Source: Rhodopseudomonas sp.
Lineage (GTDB): Bacteria; Pseudomonadota; Alphaproteobacteria; Rhizobiales; Xanthobacteraceae
DNA: 64,000 nucleotides
Direction: 5' to 3'
Assembly: GCA_016124795.1 (NCBI GenBank)
Contig: WGNB01000048.1
Span: forward strand, 1-64,000
Shown: positions 36,965 through 46,511 of the stretch, piece after piece
How positions within the stretch are numbered: the stretch's first letter is position 1
Layout of the letters: the number at the start of each line of letters is the position of its first letter
Translations under genes and position numbers: made by a program
Notes under the pieces: model-generated
What the model was told of the DNA's origin: nothing
What the model saw: the letters and a program-made list of their open reading frames with translations, nothing else
Database searches by the model: none

Positions 36965-37843
36965 TCAGGCATGAGCGGCAATCGCCTCGGCGATCATCAC
37001 AGTCCGACGCGCCATCTCGGCATGCAGCCGCTCGACCATCCGGCCATCGATGGAGACGACGCCCTTTGACTTGTTCTCCGGCAGATCAAAGGCGGCAATC
37101 ATCTTGCGGGCCCAGGCCACCTCCTCGGGCGACGGCGAAAACGCCGTGTTGCACGGGCCAATCTGGTTCGGATGGATCAGGGTCTTGCCGTCGAAACCGA
37201 GATCGACGCCCTGCGCGCATTCGGCGGCAAAGCCCTCGACATTGCCGAGATCGTTATAAACCCCGTCCAGCACGTCGATGCCGTAAATCCGGGCGGCGGC
37301 CAATACGGTCATCAACCAGGGCAACATCGGCGCCCGGCCGGGCACCAGCCGGGCGCGGGTATCCTTGGCCAGATCGTTGGTGCCAAGCACAAAACCGGCC
37401 AGCCGCGATTCGGAATCCCGGGCCTGGGCGGCAATCGCCAGAATGTTAAAAAGCGCGAGTGGCGTTTCGATCATCGCCCAGACCCGCGTTCTGGTGTCGG
37501 CATGCATGTCGAGCAGGCGGCGGCCGATCAATTCCAGCGTCTCCGGCGTCGAGACTTTCGGAATCAGAATGGCGTCCGGCGCGGCTTGCGCCGCGGCGGC
37601 CAGGTCATCGGCGTGCCAGGGCGTATCGGTGGCATTGACGCGGATGAAGACCTCGCGATTGCCGAAGCCACCGCCTTTGACGATATCGGCGACCTGGGCG
37701 CGAGCGGCGTCCTTGGCGTCGGGCGCGACCGAATCTTCCAGATCGAGGATGACGCCGTCAGCCGGCAGGGTTTTCGCCTTTTCCAGCGCGCGGGCGTTGG
37801 AACCGGGCATGTAGAGCACGCTACGGCGCGGACGGACGATCAT
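36965..37843 (-). CDS. CitE/HpcH-type CoA ester lyase, malyl-CoA thioesterase-like
   Basis: TIM-barrel CitE-like enzyme, 292 aa. Landmarks are RPRRSVLYMPGSNARALEKA, ADGVILDLEDSVAPDAKD (Mg-binding Asp/Glu), VFIRVNATDTPW, ILIPKVS, WAMIETPLALFN, and the C-terminal GFDGKTLIHPNQI. It looks closer to the (3S)-malyl-CoA thioesterase/Mcl2 branch than to citrate lyase, since no citD or citF genes are nearby. A role in glyoxylate/ethylmalonyl-CoA metabolism is inference; a MaoC hydratase that could act in the same pathway is at 50369. It is convergent with bactofilin and divergent from DUF429. Confidence 0.8.
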   Translation of the reverse strand: MIVRPRRSVLYMPGSNARALEKAKTLPADGVILDLEDSVAPDAKDAARAQVADIVKGGGFGNREVFIRVNATDTPWHADDLAAAAQAAPDAILIPKVSTPETLELIGRRLLDMHADTRTRVWAMIETPLALFNILAIAAQARDSESRLAGFVLGTNDLAKDTRARLVPGRAPMLPWLMTVLAAARIYGIDVLDGVYNDLGNVEGFAAECAQGVDLGFDGKTLIHPNQIGPCNTAFSPSPEEVAWARKMIAAFDLPENKSKGVVSIDGRMVERLHAEMARRTVMIAEAIAAHA

Positions 37844-37918
37844 GGTAGCTTCCTGCTGCGGTTTGCTGAGCCTCAGTTTCGCCTAGCCTAATGATCGAGC
37901 AAGTGACATGCCACAGCG

Positions 37919-38692
37919 ATGACAAGCGACCGCGACAATAGATGGCTGGCCGGCGTCGACGGCTGCCGCGCCGGCTGGATCGCGGTGTTCGGCCGGCCCG
38001 ACGGCGAGGTCCGGCCGCCACGCCTGTTCGAACGCTTCAGTGACATTATCGACGCCGATGAAAAGCCCGCGATTGTCGCCATCGACGTGCCGATCGGCCT
38101 GCCGGCGCAAAGCCCGGACAAAGGCAGACTGGCCGAGAGCGCTGTTCGGCCGATGCTCGGCGACCGCAAGTCGAGTGTGTTCCGGATTCCGTCCCGCCGC
38201 GCGGTCGAAGCCAGCGTCGCGGCCGAACCGGCCGACGACAGCGCGCGGTTTAAGCGCGCCTGCCAAATCGCGCGCCAGACCGCGGATGACGGCAAGGCGT
38301 TTTCAAAGCAGAGCTTTTATATTCTCAACAAGGTCGTCGAGGTCGACGCCTTCCTGCGAGGCCATCCGGAAGATGTGGCCCTGGTGTACGAGACCCATCC
38401 CGAACTGGCCTTCGTGCGGATGAACGGCGACGAACCGTTGAGAGAACCGAAAAAGCTGAAGAGCCAGGTGCATCCTCCCGGTCTCGACCTGCGACGCGGG
38501 CTATTGCGACGCGCCGGGGTGCCAGACGGACTGGTCACGATGACGCCGCCGAAGGGCGCGGGTTTAGACGACCTGATCGACGCGCTGGCATGCCTTGTCA
38601 CGGCGCGGCGTATTCATGCCGGCGTGGCGCGCTGCCATCCCGATCCGCCACCGCGCGACGAGCATGGCCTGCCCATGGCGATCTGGGCGTGA
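37919..38692 (+). CDS. DUF429 domain-containing protein
   Basis: A 257-aa soluble protein of the DUF429 family, an RNase H-like fold. The family hallmarks GVDGCRAGWIAV (about 12-23), AIDVPIGLPAQ, and a C-terminal GAGLDDLIDALACLVTARRI are present, placing acidic residues as in predicted nucleases. Activity is unproven. There is no signal peptide and no operon partner; it converges with the membrane protein gene 19 bases away. Confidence 0.85.
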   Translation: MTSDRDNRWLAGVDGCRAGWIAVFGRPDGEVRPPRLFERFSDIIDADEKPAIVAIDVPIGLPAQSPDKGRLAESAVRPMLGDRKSSVFRIPSRRAVEASVAAEPADDSARFKRACQIARQTADDGKAFSKQSFYILNKVVEVDAFLRGHPEDVALVYETHPELAFVRMNGDEPLREPKKLKSQVHPPGLDLRRGLLRRAGVPDGLVTMTPPKGAGLDDLIDALACLVTARRIHAGVARCHPDPPPRDEHGLPMAIWA

Positions 38693-38711
38693 CGGCTTTT
38701 AAATTCCCGGT

Positions 38712-40385
38712 TCAGCGCGCGCTGACTGAATAACGACCCGGATATCGCCCGGTGCCGCCGACCGTTTCGCCCGGCTTGATAATTTTATAGAGCTGAAAGC
38801 GGTCACCGTCGGCGACCAGCTTGAGACGCGAAGGGTAAGGATTTGGCGCCTCGTCCTCGGTGAACAGAATGTAGATGTAATCGAATTTGGTCCAGTTGAG
38901 CCAGAATTTCGGCATCCATGGCAGGGGATGCTCGGCCGCGACGATGAGCTGCGCGATCGACGGCGGCGTGCCGTCATGGGTATCGGCAAAATCCTCGTAT
39001 TTCGGCTTCATGTGCAGGATCTGCTTGCCCGGCACCGTGAAGACGGTGGTGACCAGCGCCGACCGCTCGATGGTGGCGATACAGGCGGCATGGACCAGAC
39101 CGAGGTCGCGCACATCGTCGCCGAGCGAACGGTCGGCATAAGCGACGAACACTTTCGAGCCCGGCGCGATACGCTTGACCGACGAGCGCATCTGGCTGGT
39201 CGAATCCGACAATTGCGTCCAGTTGTAATCGATCTCGATCAGACGGCCGGCGATCAGGATAATCAGCACCATCATGAAACCGCGCCGCACCAGACGACGG
39301 CGCAATTCGAGGTCGCCGCAGGCGAACAGCATGAAGGCAACGCCGATCGGCACGCGCTGATCGGTCATGTAAGTGTCGAACATCACCCGCGGCAGGATGA
39401 GATAGATGATGGTGCCGACCGTCAGCAGCACGTAAACCAGCGGATGAAACGTCAGAACCCGGTGGCGGACCGCCCAGACCATGGCGGCGACCAGAACCGT
39501 GACGATGCCGAAAGCCGCGATGTCGGAATAATCCGAGATGATGTACATCAGCCCGTCGATCTTGCCGTGCTGATCCCAATAAAATCCGGACACCAGGCCC
39601 ATGGTCGGGCTGGCATAAAGCAGCGGCGCAGCCGCCAGGAACGGCAGGCCACCGGACACGAATTCCGCGATCCGCATCGGCCAGCGTTTATCGCGCGAGG
39701 TCTCGGCGCGCTTCTCCCACAGCCGCAGCAACTCGAACGACAGAATGCCGATGCCGTAAATGCCGAGCGCCGACAAGTGACAGAAGAACAACAGCAGCAC
39801 GCAGGCCGACGATAGCGCCATGCGGGCCGGCCAGACTTTCTCGCGCAGCGCCACCCAGCCGGCCAGCGCCCACAGCGCGACGCCGATGCCGTAGATGTAG
39901 TTCATCAGGCCGACGAGAAAAACGAAGTTGTAAAGCAGCGGAATAACAAACAACGGCGCCGTCGACCAACGCCCGATCAATGCGCGGTTGAGCGCCAAAG
40001 TGCCCGAAACGATCAGCGCGAACATGGTAACCATGTAAATCTGGCCGGCCACGTAGATATTGATGAAGCGCGCCAGCACCGGCACGATCAGATCCATCGT
40101 CAGATTGGGAATGACCTGCCAATTGACCTGGTAGAAATCCGACAACATCGGGTTGTGGCTGAGGGTCGCCAGCACCTTCATCCGCGAGAGGTGGTTGATG
40201 TAGTCCGACAAGGGCGGGATCGGATGGGTCCAGATCGGCACCGACATCAGCAGGGTAAAGGCCGCCGCCAGCATGGCGATTTGCCCGCCGGTAAACCCAT
40301 GCGTGCGGAATCGGGAAACGGTTTCGGTCGAAACAGTCGGATTATTGGGTGAAAGCATGATCTGGCCTGATTGAAGGCTATCCAT
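38712..40385 (-). CDS. Polytopic membrane protein of unknown function
   Basis: A 557-aa integral membrane protein with about ten to twelve hydrophobic helices (first about 30-50, last about 410-430) and a C-terminal soluble domain (about 445-557). The first extracytoplasmic loop reads HPIPPLSDYINHLSRM, reminiscent of GT-C glycosyltransferases with acidic residues after TM1, but no definite family was recognised. The start at 40385 is supported by GGTGGG upstream; a further ATG nine codons later is possible. The gene is divergent from the carbonic anhydrase gene. A role in glycan or lipid modification is speculation. Confidence 0.65.
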   Translation of the reverse strand: MDSLQSGQIMLSPNNPTVSTETVSRFRTHGFTGGQIAMLAAAFTLLMSVPIWTHPIPPLSDYINHLSRMKVLATLSHNPMLSDFYQVNWQVIPNLTMDLIVPVLARFINIYVAGQIYMVTMFALIVSGTLALNRALIGRWSTAPLFVIPLLYNFVFLVGLMNYIYGIGVALWALAGWVALREKVWPARMALSSACVLLLFFCHLSALGIYGIGILSFELLRLWEKRAETSRDKRWPMRIAEFVSGGLPFLAAAPLLYASPTMGLVSGFYWDQHGKIDGLMYIISDYSDIAAFGIVTVLVAAMVWAVRHRVLTFHPLVYVLLTVGTIIYLILPRVMFDTYMTDQRVPIGVAFMLFACGDLELRRRLVRRGFMMVLIILIAGRLIEIDYNWTQLSDSTSQMRSSVKRIAPGSKVFVAYADRSLGDDVRDLGLVHAACIATIERSALVTTVFTVPGKQILHMKPKYEDFADTHDGTPPSIAQLIVAAEHPLPWMPKFWLNWTKFDYIYILFTEDEAPNPYPSRLKLVADGDRFQLYKIIKPGETVGGTGRYPGRYSVSAR

Positions 40386-40549
40386 CGGCGATCCCACCTG
40401 AACGAGCGATGAATGGGGCCAAACCGACTGCCGATCAGGCCGATCCGGACCCAACCACCATGCGCCGGGTGGTGCCCCCCGACCCCGGGCGGCCCGCGCC
40501 GCGCTTGCCTCGCCCGCGCAGGTGTGAAAAGGGAAGCCGATCAACGGAT

Positions 40550-41194
40550 ATGAGGCCGATGACTTTTCCGCAGCGCCTGATTGATGGTTACAACGCTTTC
40601 GCCGTGGGCCGGCTGCACCGCGAGCAGGACCGCTATCGCGAATTGGCGGAACTCGGCCAGTCGCCCGAGATTCTGGTGGTCGGCTGCTGCGATTCCCGGG
40701 TGTCGCCGGAAGTGATCTTCGACGCCCATCCCGGCGAATTATTCGTGGTCCGCAACGTCGCCAATATCATCCCGCCCTATTCGCCCGACGGCCAGGCTCA
40801 CGGCGTGTCGGCGGCGCTGGAATTCGCCGTCGCCGCACTCAAGGTCAAACACATCGTCGTGCTCGGCCACGCCCGCTGCGGCGGCGTCAAAGCTTTTGCC
40901 GAGGACGCCGAGCCGCTGTCGCCCGGCGATTTCATCGGCAAATGGATGCAATTGATGGCCCCGGCCGCCGAAAAAGCAGGACCGCGCGGCCAGTTGTCGC
41001 CAATCGACTACCTGACCAAACTTGAACAGGCGAATATCGGTAACAGCCTCGACAACCTGATGACCTTCCCACGGCTGGCCAAGCTGATCGAACGCGGCGC
41101 GATCCAGACCCACGGCGCCTATTTCGGCGTCGCCAGCGGCGAACTCTACGTCATGGACAAGGCCACCGGCGACTTCAACCGGATCGCGGCCTGA
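40550..41194 (+). CDS. Beta-class carbonic anhydrase
   Basis: Zinc enzyme interconverting CO2 and bicarbonate in the cytosol, 214 aa. Zinc/active-site residues are visible in VVGCCDSRVSP (Cys about 46, Asp-Arg dyad) and VVLGHARCGGVKAF (His and Cys). The remainder, including ELFVVRNVANIIPPY, follows family order. The start is uncertain: ATG 40550 (MRPMTFPQ) or 40559 (MTFPQRL); the frame extends further upstream through a low-complexity Pro/Arg stretch that overlaps the divergent leader and was not used. Confidence 0.93.
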   Translation: MRPMTFPQRLIDGYNAFAVGRLHREQDRYRELAELGQSPEILVVGCCDSRVSPEVIFDAHPGELFVVRNVANIIPPYSPDGQAHGVSAALEFAVAALKVKHIVVLGHARCGGVKAFAEDAEPLSPGDFIGKWMQLMAPAAEKAGPRGQLSPIDYLTKLEQANIGNSLDNLMTFPRLAKLIERGAIQTHGAYFGVASGELYVMDKATGDFNRIAA

Positions 41195-41323
41195 AACATC
41201 GCCGGCACGGGCCGCGAAAATTTGAATTAACCATGATCGAAAACGACCGGAACCTGCCTAACGCGATGGTAATGGCTGCCCGCTACTGCTGAACCTCGCC
41301 GACAGTCGCAGGTGCCTTCAGCA

Positions 41324-42487
41324 ATGCCGTCAGAACGTTCTCTGCTCATCGAACTCGAACGCACCTTCGCCGGCGGCTCGGCCGACCGCCAGGCCGACAT
41401 CCTCCGCCGGATCACCGATCTGTTTCTCGCCGGGGCAGGCCAATACAACGACGAGCAGGTCGGCCTGTTCGATGGCGTTATTCTACGGCTGGCCGAAAAG
41501 ATCGAGACCAAGGCACGCGCCGAACTCGCCAACCGGCTGGCGCCGGAGCCGAACGCGCCGCCGAGCATCGTGCGCCGGCTGGCACGCGACCCGTCGATCG
41601 AAGTGGCCGAGCCGGTGCTGCGGCAATCGACCCGGCTCGACGATGCCGACCTTCTGGCGATCGCCGACGAAGCCGATCGTATCGGCGGCCATAGCGATGG
41701 CCAGGATCGGCTGCTGGCGATTTCCAAACGCGCCGCGATCAGCGAAACCGTCAGCGACGTGCTGGTCACGCGCGGCAACCGCAATGTCGTCCTTTCGGTG
41801 ACCCAGAACCAGGGCGCCAGCATTTCCGACGCCGGCTATGGCCGCCTGGTCGATCGCTCGCTCGACGACGAAGTACTGACGATCTGCGTCGGCATGCGCC
41901 GGGACATTCCGCGCCAGCATTTCCAGTCGCTGATTTCGCAAGCTTCGCAGGTAGTGCTGGCCAAGCTCGAGGCGGCCAATCCGACAGCCGTCGCCGACGT
42001 GCGCAAAGTGCTCGCCGATATCACCGGCCAGCCGGTCAGTGCGCCGTCGGCAATGTCGGCCAGTTACATCGAGGCCGAAGCCCGTTTCAACGGTCTGCGG
42101 CAAGCCGGCAAATCGGCCGATGCGATCGTGCAGGAGCTATCCGCGACGGGGCAGTTCGCCGGCATCGTGGCCGCCCTGGTCGGACTGGCGCAGGCACCGC
42201 GCGAATTCGTCGAAAGCGTAATGAACGACCGACGCGGCGACAACGACTTCGCGTTGCTGCTGGCGCGCGCCGCCGGTCTGTCATGGCCGAGCGCGATGCA
42301 GATCTGCATTTTGCGGCGTGGACCGGGTGGCTTGCCGCCACTCGCGCTTGAGGCGGCACGGCTGAGCTACGCGCGGCTCAAGCCCGACACAGCGCGGCGG
42401 GTCATTCATTTCTATAACGAGCGCCATACCGCGCTTGACGATTTTCAATTGCTGGCCGCGCAGATCGGCGCGCAAGCCAACGGCTAG
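41324..42487 (+). CDS. DUF2336 domain-containing protein
   Basis: A 387-aa alpha-helical soluble protein of the alphaproteobacterial DUF2336 family, whose repeats resemble HEAT-type helices. The region LFLAGAGQYNDEQVGLFDGV, RLARDPSIEVAEPVLRQS, and VLVTRGNRNVVLSVTQNQGA are typical. In other species such proteins are linked to regulation or development, but the function is undefined. The start ATG 41324 has AGGTG nine bases upstream; a GTG four codons before it is in frame. A perfect bidirectional terminator separates it from asd. Confidence 0.85.
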   Translation: MPSERSLLIELERTFAGGSADRQADILRRITDLFLAGAGQYNDEQVGLFDGVILRLAEKIETKARAELANRLAPEPNAPPSIVRRLARDPSIEVAEPVLRQSTRLDDADLLAIADEADRIGGHSDGQDRLLAISKRAAISETVSDVLVTRGNRNVVLSVTQNQGASISDAGYGRLVDRSLDDEVLTICVGMRRDIPRQHFQSLISQASQVVLAKLEAANPTAVADVRKVLADITGQPVSAPSAMSASYIEAEARFNGLRQAGKSADAIVQELSATGQFAGIVAALVGLAQAPREFVESVMNDRRGDNDFALLLARAAGLSWPSAMQICILRRGPGGLPPLALEAARLSYARLKPDTARRVIHFYNERHTALDDFQLLAAQIGAQANG

Positions 42488-42519
42488 ACGCGCCGATTTA
42501 ACGTCAATCGTTTCAAAGA

Positions 42520-42547
42520 AAAATGCCCCGCATTCGCGGGGCATTTT
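42520..42547. terminator. Bidirectional terminator between the DUF2336 gene and asd
   Basis: Perfect 12-bp stem AAAATGCCCCGC (42520-42531)/GCGGGGCATTTT (42536-42547) with loop ATTC. The A-run and T-run flanks allow termination on both strands. Confidence 0.93.
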
Positions 42548-42644
42548 AACAACCATTATGACAGTAAAGGCTGTCCCGTCCGATCGCCGCCGACCCGGAC
42601 CCACACGCCGCGGCGCGTGAGCCCGGTATCCGGCAAGCCGCCCG

Positions 42645-43679
42645 TCAGGCGGCTTTCTGCTTGGCGGAAATCAGCTTGCGATTGATCAACGCCTCGGCGA
42701 TCTGAATCGCATTAAGCGCCGCGCCCTTACGCAGGTTATCCGACACCACCCACATATCGAGACCGTTATCGACCGTCGGGTCAGTGCGGATGCGGCTGAT
42801 ATAGGTCGCATCCTCGCCGGCCGCTTCGTAGGGCGTGGCGTAACCGCCTGGCTCACGCTTGTCGATGACAAGGCAGCCGGGCGCGCTGCGCAGGATCTCA
42901 CGGGCTTCTTCCTCGGAGATCGGATTCTCGAACTCGATGTTGACGGCTTCCGAGTGGCTGACGAACACCGGTACGCGCACACAGGTCGCGGTCAGCTTGA
43001 TCTTGGGATCGAGAATTTTCTTGGTCTCGACCACCATCTTCCACTCTTCCTTGGTGTAGCCGTCTTCCATGAACACGTCGATCTGCGGGATGACGTTGAA
43101 GGCGATACGCTTCGGGAACTTCTTGCTCTCGATCTCGCCGAGCGTGAACACCGCCTTGGTCTGCGAGAACAATTCGTCCATCGCTTCCTTGCCGGCGCCC
43201 GACACCGATTGATAGGTCGCCACCACGACGCGCTTGATCGTCGCCTTGTCGTGCAACGGCTTGAGCGCGACGACGAGCTGCGCGGTCGAGCAGTTCGGGT
43301 TGGCGATGATGCCCTTCTTGCTGAAGTCCTTGAGCGCGTCGGCGTTCACTTCCGGCACGATCAACGGCACGTCCGGGTCCATGCGCCAGGTCGACGAATT
43401 GTCGATCACCACCGCGCCCTGCGCCGCGATCTTCGGCGACCATTCCTTCGACACGGCGCCGCCGGCCGACATCAGGCAGATGTCGACGTCGGAGAAATCG
43501 TAATGATCGAGCGCTTTGACTTTCAGGGTTTTGTCGCCGAACGAACATTCCTGACCGGCGCTTTTGCGCGAGGCCAACGCGACCACTTCGTCTGCGGGAA
43601 ATTTGCGTTCGTCCAGAATGTTGAGCATTTCGCGCCCGACATTACCGGTGGCACCGACCACGGCGACCTTGTAACCCAT
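42645..43679 (-). CDS. asd: Aspartate-semialdehyde dehydrogenase
   Basis: NADPH-dependent enzyme reducing aspartyl phosphate to aspartate semialdehyde, a branch point for lysine/DAP, threonine and methionine. The 344 aa show the nucleotide loop VAVVGATGNVGREML (5-19), catalytic Cys130 in IANPNCSTAQ, and the C-terminal VVSDNLRKGAALNAIQIAE. GGAGAG six bases before the ATG supports the start at 43679; the frame upstream adds 17 unrelated residues. A GC-rich inverted repeat (42635-42655) spans its stop codon. Confidence 0.97.
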   Translation of the reverse strand: MGYKVAVVGATGNVGREMLNILDERKFPADEVVALASRKSAGQECSFGDKTLKVKALDHYDFSDVDICLMSAGGAVSKEWSPKIAAQGAVVIDNSSTWRMDPDVPLIVPEVNADALKDFSKKGIIANPNCSTAQLVVALKPLHDKATIKRVVVATYQSVSGAGKEAMDELFSQTKAVFTLGEIESKKFPKRIAFNVIPQIDVFMEDGYTKEEWKMVVETKKILDPKIKLTATCVRVPVFVSHSEAVNIEFENPISEEEAREILRSAPGCLVIDKREPGGYATPYEAAGEDATYISRIRTDPTVDNGLDMWVVSDNLRKGAALNAIQIAEALINRKLISAKQKAA

Positions 43680-43934
43680 TGTTCGCTCTCCGAAAAAATT
43701 GACCCGGCCAAAGTTGTGACAACTGGCCAAGTGGCAGGGCTTCTAAGCGAGAAAGCCCGGCAAGACAACTAAATCAGCAAAAACCGGCCAAAACAGCTCC
43801 ATTGTGTGGCCCCGTTGCTACCGGCTTATGTGGGCCTGTCGGCGGACAACGTCAATTTTAGCGGCGGCCGTTGCAACCCGCCGAAAGCGCTCCGATAGTC
43901 GGTAACCCTGTCCTCGACCGCAAAGGTCTCCCGC

Positions 43935-44435
43935 GTGGCTCGCGATCCGCACGATGGCCTGACCGCCCTGCTGCCAAGGCTGTTCGCCTTCGCCCGTTCA
44001 ATGCTGGGCGACCGCGACTCGGCGCGCGACCTGGTGCAGGAGGCGGTCACCCGCGCACTGGCCGCACAGAAAGTCCCGGACCAACCGCCGGCCTATCGCG
44101 CCTGGATGTTCAGAATCCTCCGCAACGCCGCCCTCGATGAAATTCGCCGACGTCAGCGGCCAGCGCCGGAAGACATGATTACCATCAACCTCTGGGCCTT
44201 TGACGACGCCAATATCGCCAAGATTACCGTTGAACAGGGGCTGGCGGCGCTGCCGCCGGCCCATCGGGAGATTATCTGCTTGATCGATATCGCCGGTTTC
44301 AGTTACGGCGAGGCCGCCGAATTGCTGCAAGTTCCGATCGGCACCGTCATGAGCCGGATTACGCGGGCGCGTGGCGCGCTCCTTGCAGCGATCGACAGCA
44401 ACAATCTGCGCGCCTTCAAGTCGAACCATGGATAG
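43935..44435 (+). CDS. ECF-family RNA polymerase sigma factor
   Basis: A 166-aa extracytoplasmic-function sigma factor with only regions 2 and 4. Region 2 spans about 10-75 (LFAFARSMLGDRDSARDLVQEA, then AYRAWMFRILRNAALDEIRRR) and region 4 about 105-160 (LPPAHREIICLIDIAGFSYGEAAELL, then VPIGTVMSRITRARGAL). GTG is the start, and no ATG lies further upstream in frame. It overlaps the downstream anti-sigma gene by 8 bases. Context suggests it controls the sulfite dehydrogenase operon that follows, as ECF factors do for sulfite oxidation in Sinorhizobium; this is inference. Confidence 0.9.
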   Translation: MARDPHDGLTALLPRLFAFARSMLGDRDSARDLVQEAVTRALAAQKVPDQPPAYRAWMFRILRNAALDEIRRRQRPAPEDMITINLWAFDDANIAKITVEQGLAALPPAHREIICLIDIAGFSYGEAAELLQVPIGTVMSRITRARGALLAAIDSNNLRAFKSNHG

Positions 44436-45144
44436 CGGCCTGAATCACGACGACCTCATCCTGCTCAACGCACTGGTCGACGGCGAATTGACGCCGGACG
44501 CCCGCGCGGCGCTGGCCGCCCGCCTTGCGGTCGAGCGCGATCTGGCGCGCGCCTATGCGACGCTGGCGCAGCTGAAAGCGACGACGGCCGAACTCGCGAC
44601 GACGTCGATACCGGCCTTTGTCATGCCCCCGCCCAGGCGAAAGATCTGGCCACAGCTTGGCTGGGCCGCCGCCGGACTGGCCGCCGTTCTAGTCCTTGGG
44701 CTGTCGGTCGGGGCCGAATTGCGGGCGGACCGTCAACCGGCCGTCACACCGGCGGAAGGACCGACGGCCATCACTTTGGCGTCGCTGCCGGCCGGTACAT
44801 CGATTCCCCGGCTCGACGCCGCCGGACTGACCCTGATCGGGCTGGCCATTGAGCCCGACAAAGTGCCGCTTTTCACCGCCACTTATCGCGGACCGCATGG
44901 CTGCCGGCTCGACCTGCGCGCCTGGCCGCAAAACGCGGTCGCGCCGGCGATCAGCGGCACCGACCGCCATCGCTGGACGACCGGCGGGCTGATCTATGAA
45001 CTGGTCGCCCACGGCATGCCGAAATCGCGTTTTTCGGTCATCGCGGCGGCGGCCGAACAGCAGACCTGGTCCGGCAGCGATCACAATCGCATCGACCGCA
45101 GCCTGCGCGAGGCCAATATCGCGCCGCCGCCCTGCCTCGGCTGA
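44428..45144 (+). CDS. Anti-sigma factor (membrane-anchored)
   Basis: A 238-aa single-span protein. The cytosolic N-terminal domain (about 1-60) has the anti-sigma layout DLILLNALVDGELTPDARAALAARL; one transmembrane helix lies at about 72-94, and a periplasmic domain (about 95-238) with two cysteines follows. The His-x3-Cys-x2-Cys zinc motif of ZAS-type anti-sigmas is absent. It starts 8 bases inside the sigma gene, so the two are made together. The periplasmic domain is the presumed sensor of envelope or sulfite stress. Confidence 0.82.
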   Translation: MDSGLNHDDLILLNALVDGELTPDARAALAARLAVERDLARAYATLAQLKATTAELATTSIPAFVMPPPRRKIWPQLGWAAAGLAAVLVLGLSVGAELRADRQPAVTPAEGPTAITLASLPAGTSIPRLDAAGLTLIGLAIEPDKVPLFTATYRGPHGCRLDLRAWPQNAVAPAISGTDRHRWTTGGLIYELVAHGMPKSRFSVIAAAAEQQTWSGSDHNRIDRSLREANIAPPPCLG

Positions 45145-45174
45145 CCGCTACAAGCCCGGACAAAGAGTCCGGAC

Positions 45175-45200
45175 GGAATAATCCGGCACCGTCATTCGTT
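45175..45200 (+). promoter_or_regulatory. ECF-type promoter candidate before the sulfite dehydrogenase gene
   Basis: GGAAT (45175-45179), 18-base spacer, GTT (45198-45200), resembling the GGAAC-N18-GTT form used by alphaproteobacterial ECF factors. It lies 77 bases before the sorA-like ATG and just after the sigma/anti-sigma pair. Confidence 0.45.
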
Positions 45201-45276
45201 TCTTCTCCGCTGCGATTGCGTGACGAGGGTCACGCTTTCGATAAGCCGCCGCGAGCGGCACAACGGGAGAAAACAG

Positions 45277-46500
45277 ATGATACCAATCAATCGACGGCAT
45301 TTCCTCGGTACGTCGGCCGCCGCGAGCGTGGCTTTGCTGGGCGGCATGAACCGGTTTGCCCTGGCTGCGGGCGCCAACCTGTCGCCGGGCGTGCCGGCCG
45401 GGGTCGGCAGCATCGCCTCGATGGCGACCTTGCCGGGCAAGAAACCGCTGATCATGCTGGCCGACCGGCCGCCCAATTACGAAGCGCCGCTGGAATATCT
45501 GCGGACGCCGATCACCCCGAACGATCAGTTCTTCGTCCGCTATCATCTGGCCGACATCCCCGAAATCGACGCCAAGACCTACAAGATCAAGGTCGGTGGC
45601 GACGGCGCGGCCAGCCCGCTCGAACTGACGCTCGACGACCTCAAGAAATTCCCCGCCGTCGAGGTCGTCGCGGTCAACCAGTGCTCCGGCAACCGGCGCG
45701 GCCTGTCCAACCCGCATGTCGCCGGCGTCGAATGGGGCTATGGCGCGATGGGCTGCGCACGCTGGAAGGGCGCCCGCGTCAAGGACATCCTGGAAAAGGC
45801 CGGGATCAAGAAAGACACCATCGAAGTCGCCTTCGACGGCGCCGACGGCCCCGTGGTCGACAAGACGCCGGATTTCATCAAGAGCATCCCGGCCTGGAAG
45901 GCGCTCGATGAATCGACCCTGATTGCCTACGAGATGAACGGTCAGCCGCTGCCGCATTTCAACGGCTTCCCGGCCCGACTGATCGTGCCTGGCTGGACCG
46001 GCACCTACTGGATGAAGCACGTCGTCTCGATCAACGCGCTCACCAAGCCGCTGGGCGGTTTCTGGATGACCGCCGCCTATCGCGTCCCGCTCGGCAAGTT
46101 CCCACTGATAGCGCGCTTCGTCAGCCAGGAAACCGCGGTCAACACGCCGATCACCGAAATGGTGGTGAACTCGCTGATCACCAGCCACCGCGACGGCGCC
46201 AAGGTGAAGCCTGGCAAAGTGACGGTCAGCGGCATGGCCTGGGATGGCGGCTACGGCATCAGTTCGGTGCAGGTCTCGACCGACGGCGGCAAGGTCTGGA
46301 CGGCGGCCAAGCTCGGCCAGGATCTCGGCCGTTACGCGCTGCGACCCTGGAGCTTCGAGCTGACGGCCCGGAAGGGCAAGAACACCGTCATGGTCAACGC
46401 CACCAACAAGCTCGGCCAAGGCCAGACTTCGGAACTGATCTTCAATCCGGCCGGCTACCACAACAACGTCATGCAAAACATCGCGCTGGTCGGCGCCTGA
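45277..46500 (+). CDS. sorA: Sulfite dehydrogenase molybdopterin subunit (SorA-like)
   Basis: Periplasmic molybdenum enzyme oxidising sulfite to sulfate, 407 aa. A Tat signal with NRRHFLGTSAAASVALLGG (5-23) precedes the sulfite-oxidase fold; the Mo-ligating Cys136 lies in VNQCSGNRRGLSNP, followed by GYGAMGCARWKGARVKD. The C-terminal dimerisation domain has GMAWDGGYGISSVQVSTDGG. Pairing with a small c-type cytochrome 11 bases downstream identifies the SorAB type. GGGAGA precedes the ATG. An upstream in-frame start would bury the Tat signal. Confidence 0.9.
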   Translation: MIPINRRHFLGTSAAASVALLGGMNRFALAAGANLSPGVPAGVGSIASMATLPGKKPLIMLADRPPNYEAPLEYLRTPITPNDQFFVRYHLADIPEIDAKTYKIKVGGDGAASPLELTLDDLKKFPAVEVVAVNQCSGNRRGLSNPHVAGVEWGYGAMGCARWKGARVKDILEKAGIKKDTIEVAFDGADGPVVDKTPDFIKSIPAWKALDESTLIAYEMNGQPLPHFNGFPARLIVPGWTGTYWMKHVVSINALTKPLGGFWMTAAYRVPLGKFPLIARFVSQETAVNTPITEMVVNSLITSHRDGAKVKPGKVTVSGMAWDGGYGISSVQVSTDGGKVWTAAKLGQDLGRYALRPWSFELTARKGKNTVMVNATNKLGQGQTSELIFNPAGYHNNVMQNIALVGA

Positions 46501-46511
46501 GGGAGACGAAC

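Noticed and set aside
42635-42655. Inverted repeat AAGCCGCC/GGCGGCTT at the asd stop as a terminator
   Set aside because: The stop codon lies in its loop and no T-run follows; the strong hairpin at 42520-42547 serves as the real terminator.
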